A stretch of DNA of 20,946 nucleotides, from assembly GCA_900555665.1 (NCBI GenBank), contig USLX01000026.1:1-20946 (forward strand), read 5' to 3'. How positions within the stretch are numbered: position 1 is the stretch's first letter; each line of letters begins with the position of its first letter. Source of the DNA: an uncultured Eubacteriales bacterium (GTDB lineage: Bacteria; Bacillota; Clostridia; Oscillospirales; Oscillospiraceae). Position numbers and translations under genes: made by a program. The notes under the pieces were generated by a model that saw only the letters and a program-made list of their open reading frames with translations, was not told the origin of the DNA and ran no database searches. Positions 15,401 to 20,946 of this stretch are shown here, piece after piece.

Positions 15401-15559
15401 AACGACAGCGTTTTCCAGCGCGGTTTCTAACGCGGTTTTCTGCGTGCCGTCAGGGGGCGCGGCCAGAGCGGCCGGGATCAGCGAGGCAAAGATGGCAAGC
15501 GCACAAAGCAGACTGAGCAGCTTCGTTCGGTGCCAACGGGTACTCCAATACATTTTCAT
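9461..15559 (-). CDS. Giant SLH-anchored surface protein with fibro-slime and pilin isopeptide-type repeats
   Basis: A 2032-aa secreted protein. In order: signal peptide (1 to about 34); fibro-slime domain (about 175-402, FSGDDDVWIFIDG and HTLKLFYLERGG); SpaA/CnaB-like module (about 405-575); a less clear stretch; second SpaA module (about 706-805, Lys713/714 and LVERTAPAGH with Glu783); DUF5979/CnaB-like (about 945-1072); FctA-type pilin isopeptide domain (1079-1207: Lys1087, Glu1144, Asn1204); DUF5979-like (1211-1330); second FctA-type domain (1338-1462: Lys1346, Glu1406, Asn1459); three more DUF5979-like units (1467-1770); SLH modules (about 1793-1823 partial, 1838-1887, 1900-1949); and a tail. 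There is no LPxTG signal, so attachment is by SLH to the wall. A role as adhesin or surface fibre is inferred from domains. AGGAGG precedes the ATG at 15559 by nine bases. Confidence 0.88.
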   Translation of the reverse strand: MKMYWSTRWHRTKLLSLLCALAIFASLIPAALAAPPDGTQKTALETALENAVVQDAVTPAGVQLNLFDYWVDTRTSPDTHTEYAKVKDSGINKDHYLKFISTGPTHTGDDNINQWTGSSSPQSGIVKDRLSGGYPVLTSGKDYGADWQMDKTKEQSLAYLFDKSDKDGTDGSRTSYKKTFWDVAGLLRVGKDGYYYYNANQNNVDEKKYESANYACFNEETNAFTLYNNWAVTRSGSSGIKGQFFPFTDPKTVFALGSNNALTQASISSDSDAIHHYFGMTMTSRFVQRYNGKTTEDGNEAMTFEFSGDDDVWIFIDGVLVADLGGIHDQASTTINFKTGVIKVDGQADTALKAKMGSVYTDSTYWNDNTFANDTYHTLKLFYLERGGTDSNLAMKFNLAYVPETDGIKVDQDGNRLNGVEFDLYAAKRIDNGDGPYTYEKVDPDSSTPDIIESIGSGTTDENGRFVLTNADDIAVSLNDLNKRNIRYLILEERNENRTGYRHDDSIYLELYEHKLDTVLLNDENHRWTTGTYAALKGSVATGPNITLSDTNQTINLDTADGKLFAVIMRRLENVGKSAPSFTDNWGVVTGSGLSGWQVTGRASGGSYISAVIEALKGNAEANGNAVVFTPAANGSYMAELKKCPGDLRNYYYWSDAADTAYTAYTVAFYYTEASKLSEANVENTHRVDGEDFERQFAATIYIPNVQHHLYVKKVDDSAAQKPLSGAVFDLYTAESLTVTDGAYEIKPNAVPYDTVTTGADGLATFPSTAKKLLPAGNYYLVERTAPAGHTVNPTPVPVIVDDTHGVIADAGTANDGISVNVAEGTLVPTMTPFATNDAIDHSLTDITTTRMEAPSGWNPKLTSTTEQVELTLDTKKFAQDGSMSYTSNTARDCWSTETGWLWFHITQTRFNPSEAPLKTDLSSYDLTRLFSGKTTVVVTDQRVGSLEIRKTVTDLTNKATGLPDSYALEIALNDNAYNGEVSYTSKVGNAAAQTGKLQFTGGPKTYNIQPGETLTLLDLPFGTTWSVKETADLPAENWRTTVNGQPVKEASGKIKEAGQQDTVAIVNSYDEYNNYTGTLTGFRASKTYATSDIYDGSVTFRITGSEGAPMPNPAEISITGQDTGSFKDLTFTSTGTYTYTIREVQTPVTSGQMIYDDALYTITVTVTEGDRQLNASVKSFTVTRSGETTNPPTSDIPLCTFVNSYTPAPTTGTLTVTKKVETAPNSTAPDADQIFPIQITLKNADDTAYTGAIGNLTLDGPGQATWKAKNGESLTLTLPIGTKWDVTELTDNLTNPARWSVTVNGNAVNTANGTISKEASTVSVVNTYSYIPDPTSVNETITVSKTYDQTADGMSIYSGEMEFTIKGIEGTATPQTASAFVRGAGPADFHLAFSQPGSYTYQITERKLPAISGMTYDPATYTVYFSVERDPATGQLIVNRQCQKDGETYEGSNLAFENTYREPPTTGTLRLEKAIGEGVEERTFQFKVAISGLPNGTYGDVTFDSGEVTVDITAGTPVDITNLPAGAHYTVTELNADNYAVSYQGAGGSIPEDDTVTCTVTNNKKSSEPKTGTLRLEKVTGEGVAETRFQFEVTIPTLADGTYGGVTFTDGKATVDITAGTPVEIPGLPAGAQYTVTELNSDNYTVTYQDETGSIPENGVATCTVTNAKKGSSGEEDPKMASLTICKTVGDGIDMRLSFNFAVDLLRPDGTTDTFVIPVPANGVRMTPQFPVGTIYTVNELTTGYTVTSTGSQGVITENGAEARFHNSIGNFNPIPGGDDGGTPALNRRDHYAYIIGYPDGNVRPQGNITRAEVATIFFRLLRDPVRTQYWSQTNSYSDVAGDKWYNNAISTLSNMGIICGYPDGTFRPDAPITRAELTKIAASFFADPRVAREYDGRFSDVKGSEWYIAYLMKAIEEALIYGYPDGTFGPNRPITRAETCAIVNRTLGRKPDKDHLLPELVMITWPDNLRPLAWYYAHMQEATNSHDYSWLWQNGEQMENWTGKLRERDWAALERTWSHAHSAPGGEVMQ
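10553..11161 (-). repeat. Two tandem near-identical DUF5979-like coding repeats
   Basis: Residues 1467-1568 and 1572-1669 of the giant protein align almost without gaps: TGTLRLEK, then GEGV, DGTYG/NGTYG, VDITAGTPV, LPAGA.YTVTELN, GSIPE and TCTVTN. The DNA units are at about 10858-11161 and 10553-10846. A third, more diverged unit follows towards the C-terminus. Confidence 0.75.
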
Positions 15560-15609
15560 AAGAATGAACCTCCTGCAGGCGCGAAATTTCGTTCGTTTTA
15601 TATGTTCTT

Positions 15610-15638
15610 ATTTTAGCCAAACGGGTTGTCGAATGCAA
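15610..15638 (-). promoter_or_regulatory. Putative promoter of the giant surface protein
   Basis: On the minus strand TTGCAT (15638-15633), a 17-nt spacer, then TAAAAT (15615-15610). The start would be near 15603, leaving a leader of about 44 nt ending in AGGAGG. Confidence 0.65.
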
Positions 15639-15940
15639 GGCAGGCTGTAGATTATCGGAAATATTGCCACAATTCAAGACCCCCCCCCGCTTAAAATTTG
15701 TGCATTTTAACGAAAATATTCCATGCATTTCCTGTTATATTTTTCTAGTAATCACTGATATCCCCATTTTCCTCAAAATATAACATTTTTTACGTTTTTA
15801 ATCCTGTGAAAAATAGCCGTTAATTTTTTGTTAAGCCAAGCATTTTTCGAAAAACATAATTTCCTGTCGAAAAATCGAAGAAATTTGCGGTTTACTTTCT
15901 ATTTTCTCTGGTGATCAATGTTTACTTTGAAATTTGCGGC

Positions 15941-15970
15941 AAAAATCCCCGGCGGAGGGCCGCCGGGGAT
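15941..15970 (-). terminator. Intrinsic terminator of the liv operon
   Basis: On the minus strand ATCCCCGGCGG (15970-15960), loop CCCT, exact complement CCGCCGGGGAT (15955-15945), then four more Ts. It begins 26 nt after the livF stop. Confidence 0.9.
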
Positions 15971-15996
15971 GCGTTTGTGTGCAGTGCTTCCTGCAT

Positions 15997-16710
15997 TTAT
16001 TTTGACTTTCCGAGATAGGCCGCGCGTACCTCCTCGTTCGCGGCCAGCGCGCTGCCGGAGCCGGAGAGCGTGATGACGCCGGTCTGCATGACGTAGGCCT
16101 GGTCGGCAATCTTGAGGGCCATGTTGGCGTTCTGCTCGATGAGGAGAACCGTGATGCCCTGGGCATTGATCTCGCGGATGATGTCGAAGATGCCGCGCAC
16201 GACGATCGGGGCCAGGCCGAGCGAGGGCTCGTCCATCATGACGAGCTGCGGCTTCGCCATCAGGGCGCGGCCCACAGCCAGCATCTGCTGCTCGCCGCCG
16301 GAGAGCGTGCCGGCCAGCTGCCATTCGCGCTCGCGCAGGCGGGGGAACAGGTCGTAGACGCGGGCGAGGTCGTCCCGGATGCTCTCCTTGCGGAGGTAGG
16401 CGCCGATGCGGAGGTTTTCTTCGACGGTCAGGTTGGGGAAGACGCGGCGGCCTTCGGGCACAAGCGTGACGCCGCGGGAGACGATCTGGTCGGTGGATTT
16501 GCCGAGCAGCGGCTCACCGTTGAAGGTAATGGTGCCGGATTTGGGCTTCACAAGGCCCGCGATGGTCTTCAGCGTGGTGGATTTGCCTGCGCCGTTCGAG
16601 CCGATGAGCGTGACAATCTTGCCCTGCTCGACGTTCAGGTCGATGCCCTTGACGGCCTCGATGCCGCCGTAGGAGACGACAAGGCTGCGGATTTCCAGAA
16701 TATTACTCAT
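15997..16710 (-). CDS. livF: Branched-chain amino acid-type ABC transporter ATPase LivF
   Basis: A 237-aa ABC ATPase, the shorter of the two nucleotide-binding subunits of this importer class; it sits on the inner face of the membrane and powers uptake. Walker A is GSNGAGKST (37-45), the signature LSGGEQQ (136-142) and Walker B LVMMDEP (156-162). The PEGRRVFPNLTVEENL segment and LIEQNA near the H-loop are typical of LivF. The ATG at 16710 follows GGGGGTGGACGACG; the frame is open further upstream but lies inside livG. It overlaps the livG stop by eight bases and is the last gene before the terminator. Confidence 0.92.
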   Translation of the reverse strand: MSNILEIRSLVVSYGGIEAVKGIDLNVEQGKIVTLIGSNGAGKSTTLKTIAGLVKPKSGTITFNGEPLLGKSTDQIVSRGVTLVPEGRRVFPNLTVEENLRIGAYLRKESIRDDLARVYDLFPRLREREWQLAGTLSGGEQQMLAVGRALMAKPQLVMMDEPSLGLAPIVVRGIFDIIREINAQGITVLLIEQNANMALKIADQAYVMQTGVITLSGSGSALAANEEVRAAYLGKSK

Positions 16711-17545
16711 CGTCGTCCACCCCCAAGTATGCGTCGATGACGCGCGGATTATTTTGAATCTCGGACGGGACGCCCGACGCGATCTGACGGCCGAAGTCGA
16801 TGACATAGATGCGGTCAGAGATGTCCATGACGAGGTCCATGTGGTGCTCAATGAGGAAGACGGTGAGGCCGAAGCGATCGCGCGTTTCGCGGATGAAGGC
16901 GGTCAGCTCGCCCGTTTCCTGCGGGTTCATGCCGGCGGCGGGCTCGTCGAGGAGGAGCAGCTTCGGCTCGGTGGCGAGGGCGCGGGCGATCTCAAGGCGG
17001 CGCTGCTTGCCATAGGGCAAGGAGGTCGCCATTTCGTCTTTGAGGTCGGCGAGGCCGACGATCTTGAGCAGCTCGAGCGCGCGGGCGCGCTGGGCGCGCT
17101 CCTCCTTCGCGTTCAGGTGAAACGTGGCGGAGAAGACGTTGGACGTGCGGCGCAGGTGCATCGCGGTCAGCACGTTTTCGAAAACCGTCATGGATTTGAA
17201 CAGGCGGATGTTCTGGAACGTGCGGGCGATGCCGAGGTTCGTAATGGCGTCGGGGCGGCTCGCGATATGCTGGTGGTAGCAGCCGGCGTTTTCGCCCGCG
17301 TAGAGTTTTTTCATCTTGCCGCGCGGGTAGGATTCGACAATGGTCTTGCCATAGAAGTCGATTTTGCCGTTGGTCGGCTCATAGACACCGGTAATGCAGT
17401 TGAAGGCTGTGGTTTTGCCAGCGCCGTTCGGGCCGATAAGCGCGACGATCTCGCCTTCGTTCACGTCGAGCGACAGGTTGTTGACGGCGACGACGCCGCC
17501 GAATTGCATGGTGATGTTTTCCACATGAAGGACCGTTTCTGCCAT
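16703..17545 (-). CDS. livG: Branched-chain amino acid-type ABC transporter ATPase LivG
   Basis: A 280-aa ABC ATPase. It has Walker A GPNGAGKT (38-45), Q-loop Gln111 (ARTFQNIRLF), Walker B LLLLDEP (196-202) and the LivG-type variant signature SLPYGKQ (175-181) in place of LSGGQ, which is normal for this subunit. The stretch at about 65-100 (YPRGKMKKLYAGEN onward) is longer than in many LivG and may be lineage-specific. It pairs with LivF as the ATPase heterodimer on the LivH/LivM channel. The ATG at 17545 comes one base after the livM stop, with GGAGGGCAAATAAT as its ribosome-binding region inside the end of livM, so translation is probably coupled. Confidence 0.93.
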   Translation of the reverse strand: MAETVLHVENITMQFGGVVAVNNLSLDVNEGEIVALIGPNGAGKTTAFNCITGVYEPTNGKIDFYGKTIVESYPRGKMKKLYAGENAGCYHQHIASRPDAITNLGIARTFQNIRLFKSMTVFENVLTAMHLRRTSNVFSATFHLNAKEERAQRARALELLKIVGLADLKDEMATSLPYGKQRRLEIARALATEPKLLLLDEPAAGMNPQETGELTAFIRETRDRFGLTVFLIEHHMDLVMDISDRIYVIDFGRQIASGVPSEIQNNPRVIDAYLGVDDDE

Positions 17546-17546
17546 A

Positions 17547-18647
17547 TTATTTGCCCTCCTTTCGCGGCTTGCGACGGAGCAGGTCGGTCAGCTCGCGGTC
17601 GCCCATAAGGCCTTTGCGGAAGAAGAGAACGACGAGCATAATGATGACGGACACAATGGCCATCCGGAAGCCGTTTTTGAAGATCCCAGGTGCCTGGATG
17701 CCCAGGAACTCGCCGGAATCGAGGCCGCGCAGAAGCCATTCGACGCTGGCGATATAGAGGAAGCTCGTGATGACGGAGCCGGTGATCGAGCCGATGCCGC
17801 CGATGACGACGATGAGCAGAATCTCATAGGTCATGGTGCTCTTGAACGACATGGCCTGCACCGCGCCCATGTACATCGCCAGCATTCCGCCGCCGATCCC
17901 GGCGAAGAACGAGGAGATGACGAAGGCAAGGCGCTTGTGGTGTGCAAGGTTGATGCCCATGGCCTCGGCGGCGACTTCGTCGTCGCGGATGGCCTTGAAG
18001 GCGCGGCCGTAGGTGGAGTTCACAAGCAGCAAAATGACGCCGATGAAAATGGCGATCAGAATGAGGTAAGCCCAGGCGTGGTCAAAATCCGGGTAGCCCT
18101 TGAGCAGGTTGGAGCCGTTGGTGATGGGGCCGAGGGCATTCCACTGGAAAAAGGCACGGAGGATCTCGGCAAAGCCGAGTGTGGCAATGGCGAGATAGTC
18201 GGACTTCAGCCGGAGCACCGGCAGACCGATCAGGTATGCCATCAGCGCGGCGATCAGACCGCCGATGAGCAGGGCGATGAGAATGCCGACGACGGTGCCC
18301 GTGCTTTGCCCGAAGAGCTTTGCGAACGTCTCCGGAAGCGAGAACTGGATGAGGCCGCCTTCAAATTGCTGATAGACGCCCGCGCGCTTGGCGACCGGGA
18401 TGCAGAGCACGGCGTAGGCATATGCCCCGAGGAGCATGAAGCCCGCCTGACCGAGGGAAAACAAGCCCGTGAAGCCATTGAGCAGGTTCATCGAGACGGC
18501 AACGAGGGAATAGACCGCGGCTTTTTTGATGACCTTGATGACAATGTGATAGCTGGGAAGAACGGAGTCGAGATAGATGCACGCGCCGAGCAGGACGAGC
18601 AGGATGACGGCGACGATCAACGATTCGCGATGCAGTTTTTTCGTCAT
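17547..18647 (-). CDS. livM: Branched-chain amino acid-type ABC transporter permease LivM
   Basis: A 366-aa integral membrane permease with about nine or ten hydrophobic segments. The LivM hallmark GFTGLFSLGQAGFMLLGAY lies near residue 57-75, and a cytoplasmic coupling loop follows the pattern RDDEVAAEAMGIN, which contacts an ATPase subunit. It forms the membrane channel with LivH. I start at the ATG 18647 behind AAGGAGGGGGATATC; the open frame to 18686 overlaps livH and has no comparable ribosome-binding site. The C-terminus is strongly basic (LLRRKPRKEGK). The livH stop is 13 nt upstream and livG begins one base after the stop, so it is an inner gene of the operon. Confidence 0.92.
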   Translation of the reverse strand: MTKKLHRESLIVAVILLVLLGACIYLDSVLPSYHIVIKVIKKAAVYSLVAVSMNLLNGFTGLFSLGQAGFMLLGAYAYAVLCIPVAKRAGVYQQFEGGLIQFSLPETFAKLFGQSTGTVVGILIALLIGGLIAALMAYLIGLPVLRLKSDYLAIATLGFAEILRAFFQWNALGPITNGSNLLKGYPDFDHAWAYLILIAIFIGVILLLVNSTYGRAFKAIRDDEVAAEAMGINLAHHKRLAFVISSFFAGIGGGMLAMYMGAVQAMSFKSTMTYEILLIVVIGGIGSITGSVITSFLYIASVEWLLRGLDSGEFLGIQAPGIFKNGFRMAIVSVIIMLVVLFFRKGLMGDRELTDLLRRKPRKEGK

Positions 18648-18660
18648 GATATCCCCCTCC

Positions 18661-19539
18661 TTACACTTTATCGGTGACTTTTTCACCGAACAGGCCCGTG
18701 GGCTTGACGCAGAGAATCACGATGAGCAGTGCAAACGTGAAGGCGTCAGAGAATGTGGAATAGCCGATGCCCTTGATGAGCTCCTCGCTCAGGCCGATGA
18801 TGAACGCGCCGACCACCGCGCCGGGGATCGAGCCGATGCCGCCGAAGACGGCCGCGACGAACGCCTTCAGGCCCGGCATACCGCCGGACGTGACCGCAAC
18901 GTTCGGATAGTTCGTAAAATACAGCATCGCGCCGATGGAGGCAAGCGCCGAACCGATGACGAACGTGAATGAGATGACGGAGTTGATCTTGATGCCCATG
19001 AGCTGCGCCGTCTCAAAATCCTTGGAGGCTGCGCGCATGGCCATGCCGATCTTCGTCTTCTTCGTCAACCAAACAAGCACGAAGACGAGCAGAATCGTGA
19101 GCACCGGGGTAATGAGCGTGACGCGCTTGGTGGACGCGCCGAGGACATTGATCGTGTCGGAGATCCACGGGATGGGGTTTGTCACGGGCTTCGGCAGACC
19201 GCCGGTGAGGTAAAACGCGAGATTTTGGATGAGATAGCTGACGCCGATGGCGGAGATCATCAGCGACATGCGCGGCGCGCTGCGCAGCGGCTTATAGGCA
19301 GCGCGCTCAATGAGAAAACCGAGCAGCGCCGTGCAGGCCACGACAAGCGGCAGCGCGAGGTACATCGGCAGCGAAGCCGTGAAGTAGATCATCATGAGGC
19401 CCGCAACCATAAACACGTCACCGTGGGCGAAGTTGATGAGCCGGAGAATGCCGTAGACAAGCGTATAGCCGATGGCGATCAGGGCATACTGGCCGCCGGC
19501 AGAAATACCATTGATTACATAGGGAAGCAGTCCTTGCAT
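18661..19539 (-). CDS. livH: Branched-chain amino acid-type ABC transporter permease LivH
   Basis: A 292-aa membrane permease with about eight hydrophobic segments. The LivH signature YGILRLINFAHGDVFMVAG is at about 29-47, and a coupling loop near AMRAASKDFETAQLMGIK resembles the EAA loop. The paired partner is LivM. The ATG at 19539 follows AAGGAGGACACC. The gene lies 213 nt after the binding-protein gene, a gap filled by two large palindromes and without a readable promoter, so expression probably depends on read-through from livK. The family also includes urea and amide importers; substrate is not settled by the permease. Confidence 0.92.
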   Translation of the reverse strand: MQGLLPYVINGISAGGQYALIAIGYTLVYGILRLINFAHGDVFMVAGLMMIYFTASLPMYLALPLVVACTALLGFLIERAAYKPLRSAPRMSLMISAIGVSYLIQNLAFYLTGGLPKPVTNPIPWISDTINVLGASTKRVTLITPVLTILLVFVLVWLTKKTKIGMAMRAASKDFETAQLMGIKINSVISFTFVIGSALASIGAMLYFTNYPNVAVTSGGMPGLKAFVAAVFGGIGSIPGAVVGAFIIGLSEELIKGIGYSTFSDAFTFALLIVILCVKPTGLFGEKVTDKV

Positions 19540-19612
19540 GGGTGTCCTCCTTGGAGCGGCGGATCTTTTTTGCTTGCTGGGGAGAAAATCATGCCGCTGG
19601 ATTTTTGATGGG

Positions 19613-19670
19613 ATAGCGGAGGATCCCCGCAGCAGATCGCACAGGATGTGCTGCGCGGATCCTCCGTTAT
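19613..19670. other. Large imperfect palindrome between livK and livH
   Basis: CGGAGGATCC (19617-19626), C, CGCAGCA (19628-19634) pair with TGCTGCG (19649-19655), C, GGATCCTCCG (19657-19666) around a 14-nt loop. The only interruption is one C-C mismatch. ATAG/TTAT extends the base with one G-T wobble. No T-tract follows on the transcribed strand. Confidence 0.7.
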
Positions 19671-19680
19671 AAACGGGGTG

Positions 19681-19713
19681 CGACCTGATAGGGCAAAATG
19701 CCCTATCAGGTCG
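19681..19713. other. Perfect 15-bp palindrome between livK and livH
   Basis: CGACCTGATAGGGCA (19681-19695), AAA, and the exact complement (19699-19713). It starts about 40 nt after the livK stop in the direction of transcription. No T-tract follows, so mRNA processing or 3'-end protection of livK is likelier than full termination. Confidence 0.7.
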
Positions 19714-19752
19714 AAACTGTTGTTTACGGTCTGCGCGGTTTGGATTCGGTGC

Positions 19753-20946
19753 TTACTCGACGCCCTGAACAGTGACGAACTCCCATTCGCCGGTTTCGGT
19801 GTTGGCGGTCTTGATGTAGGCCGCGTCGCGCTTGGCATCGCCGATCTCGTCAAACTCGATCAGACCGGACACGCCCTCATAGGAAACGGACGGCAGCGCG
19901 GCCAGAATATCGGCGGGTTCCGCGGAACCGGCGGCCTTGATGGCCTCGAGCGCGGTGAAGTAGGCATCATAGCCCATCGCGGTGACGGCAGAGACCATGT
20001 CGTTGCCGCCGTTGTTGGTCAGGGCATCGGGGTTGGCGTTCATCCATTCCTTGATGCCAGAGTCGAATTCGGGGTTGCCACCTTCCTGATAGAAGGTCGT
20101 GATCTTGACGCTGACATCCTTGCCCTTGGCGGACTCAACGACCATGTTGTTGTCCCAGGTATCGGAGCCGAGCAGTTCGCCTTCAAAGCCCTGCGAAGAG
20201 GCGGCCTCGATGATGAGCTGTGCGTAGTTCGTGGAGACAGGGGCCATGATGACGCCCGCGTTTGCGGACTGCGCGTTGTTGATGTAGGAGACGAAGTTCG
20301 CAGTGCCCTCCGGGAAGTCCTCGGAGATGACCGTGCCGCCGAGGGCCTCAAACGCCTGCTTGAAGTAGTAGACCAAGCCCTGATCATAGTCGGAGCCGAG
20401 CATGGCCAGCGTGTAGGCGGTGGTCACGCCGGAGTTCCAGGCGTAGTTGGCAAGGACAGTGCCCTGGAACGGATCGAGGAAGCAGATGCGGAAGTAGACG
20501 TCGCAGTCTGCGGTGACCTGCGGGTTGGTGCAGGTGACGCCGATGGCAGGGACGCCGGCCTCGGCAAAGACCTCGCCGCCGGCCATCGAGACGCCGGAGC
20601 CATAGGAACCGAGGACGATGGAGACGTCACGGTTCATAAGCTCTGCCGCAGCAGACGGGCCGTTTTCGGCGGAGGTGCGGTTGTCGACGATCTCGAGCTT
20701 GACCTCATAGGTCTCGCCGCCGATCTCGACGGTTGGCTGTACATAGTTGGCATACTGCATGCCGAGGATCTCCTGCTTGCCGCCGGCGCCGTTGTCGCCG
20801 GTCTGCGGCTCGAAGACGCCAATCTTGACGACCTTGTCGCCGGAAGAAGCGGCGGAGTCGCTCGAGGCGTCAGCCGAAGCATCGGAAGAAGCGGAAGCGT
20901 CGGACGAGCTGTCCGCCGGAGCGGCGGTGTCCGCCTTGGCGCTGTT
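19753..20946 (-). CDS. livK: ABC transporter substrate-binding lipoprotein LivK/LivJ-like, 5' end outside window
   Basis: The visible 397 residues lack the signal peptide and lipobox, which lie beyond the right edge. They begin with a Ser/Ala/Asp-rich linker of about 35 residues, typical of lipoproteins in Gram-positive Clostridia, then a type I periplasmic-binding fold starting DKVVKIGVFEPQTGDNGAGG. The ligand-site region VLGSYGSGVSMAGGEVFAEAG and GVPAIGVTCTNPQVT follow, as in LivJ-type proteins. An ATG at 20760 is internal, not the start: upstream codons continue the conserved first strand. The protein captures ligand outside the membrane for LivHMGF. A branched-chain or other amino acid is the family default; the exact ligand is not determinable here. 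It is the first visible gene of the operon. Confidence 0.9.
   Translation of the reverse strand, partial: NSAKADTAAPADSSSDASASSDASADASSDSAASSGDKVVKIGVFEPQTGDNGAGGKQEILGMQYANYVQPTVEIGGETYEVKLEIVDNRTSAENGPSAAAELMNRDVSIVLGSYGSGVSMAGGEVFAEAGVPAIGVTCTNPQVTADCDVYFRICFLDPFQGTVLANYAWNSGVTTAYTLAMLGSDYDQGLVYYFKQAFEALGGTVISEDFPEGTANFVSYINNAQSANAGVIMAPVSTNYAQLIIEAASSQGFEGELLGSDTWDNNMVVESAKGKDVSVKITTFYQEGGNPEFDSGIKEWMNANPDALTNNGGNDMVSAVTAMGYDAYFTALEAIKAAGSAEPADILAALPSVSYEGVSGLIEFDEIGDAKRDAAYIKTANTETGEWEFVTVQGVE

Larger units (their letters stand above)
15560..15996. other. AT-rich intergenic region upstream of the giant surface protein
   Basis: No gene is seen in these 437 bp, which are clearly more AT-rich than the flanks. 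It holds the promoter at 15610-15638, a tract of nine Cs (15680-15688; Gs on the coding strand), a possible second promoter TTGAAT-17-TAATCT just after that tract, a 12-bp palindrome TTTTTCGAAAAA (15843-15854), a TCGAAAAA repeat 20 bp on, repeats of TTTACTTT (15891, 15921) and GAAATTTGCGG (15880, 15929), and the livF terminator at the far end. Confidence 0.7.

Noticed and set aside
15560..15840. Possible c-di-GMP or other riboswitch in the leader of the giant adhesin.
   Set aside because: The leader from the best promoter is only about 44 nt. I could not match the conserved core of c-di-GMP or other known riboswitches in the AT-rich region.
20634..20946. Start of the binding-protein gene at the ATG 20760.
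   Set aside because: The same frame stays open to the window edge and encodes the conserved first strand and lipoprotein linker, so the true start lies beyond 20946.

Overview
The window reads as chromosomal DNA of a GC-rich, Gram-positive, gut-type anaerobic Clostridia, most like the Oscillospiraceae (Oscillibacter/Flavonifractor/Dysosmobacter kind). The basis is the combination of S-layer homology (SLH) anchored surface proteins, Mini-RNase III and RqcH, an E. coli XdhA-like molybdenum hydroxylase, an ABC solute-binding lipoprotein with a long Ser/Ala/Asp linker, and strong GGAGG ribosome-binding sites. The assignment is an inference from gene content; no rRNA or tRNA gene is present to test it.

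Layout. (1) 1-2667, minus strand: the start of a xanthine dehydrogenase operon, xdhA (molybdenum subunit) followed by xdhB (FAD subunit, running off the left edge). Divergent from it at 2900-3478 (+) is a MocA-like molybdopterin cytidylyltransferase, which fits cofactor supply for the hydroxylase. (2) 3521-4461, minus: a Nudix hydrolase translationally coupled to a TudS/DUF523 iron-sulfur protein. (3) 4569-5678, minus: a secreted CHAP-like protein with SLH repeats. (4) 5841-8255, plus: an mrnC - rqcH - cysteine-rich zinc-ribbon-like gene cluster with overlapping genes (rRNA maturation and ribosome quality control). (5) 8296-9330, plus: a 36-codon small ORF, a 92-aa protein with 20 cysteines, and a ferritin-like diiron protein, separated by conspicuous hairpins, two of which mask ribosome-binding sites. 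(6) 9461-15559, minus: one 2032-aa secreted protein with a fibro-slime domain, SpaA/CnaB-like and pilin isopeptide-type repeats, and C-terminal SLH domains. Its roughly 440-bp upstream region is AT-rich and carries a nine-C tract. (7) 15997-20946, minus: a branched-chain amino-acid-type ABC importer, livK-livH-livM-livG-livF, with two long perfect or near-perfect palindromes between livK and livH and an intrinsic terminator after livF.

The operons look independent. Good sigma-A-type promoters can be read for xdhA, mocA, the Nudix gene, the CHAP-SLH gene, mrnC and the giant surface protein, and intrinsic terminators close most units. The least explained part is 8256-8844 (small ORF, Cys-rich protein and their hairpins). 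The giant adhesin with its unusual promoter region is the next most interesting.
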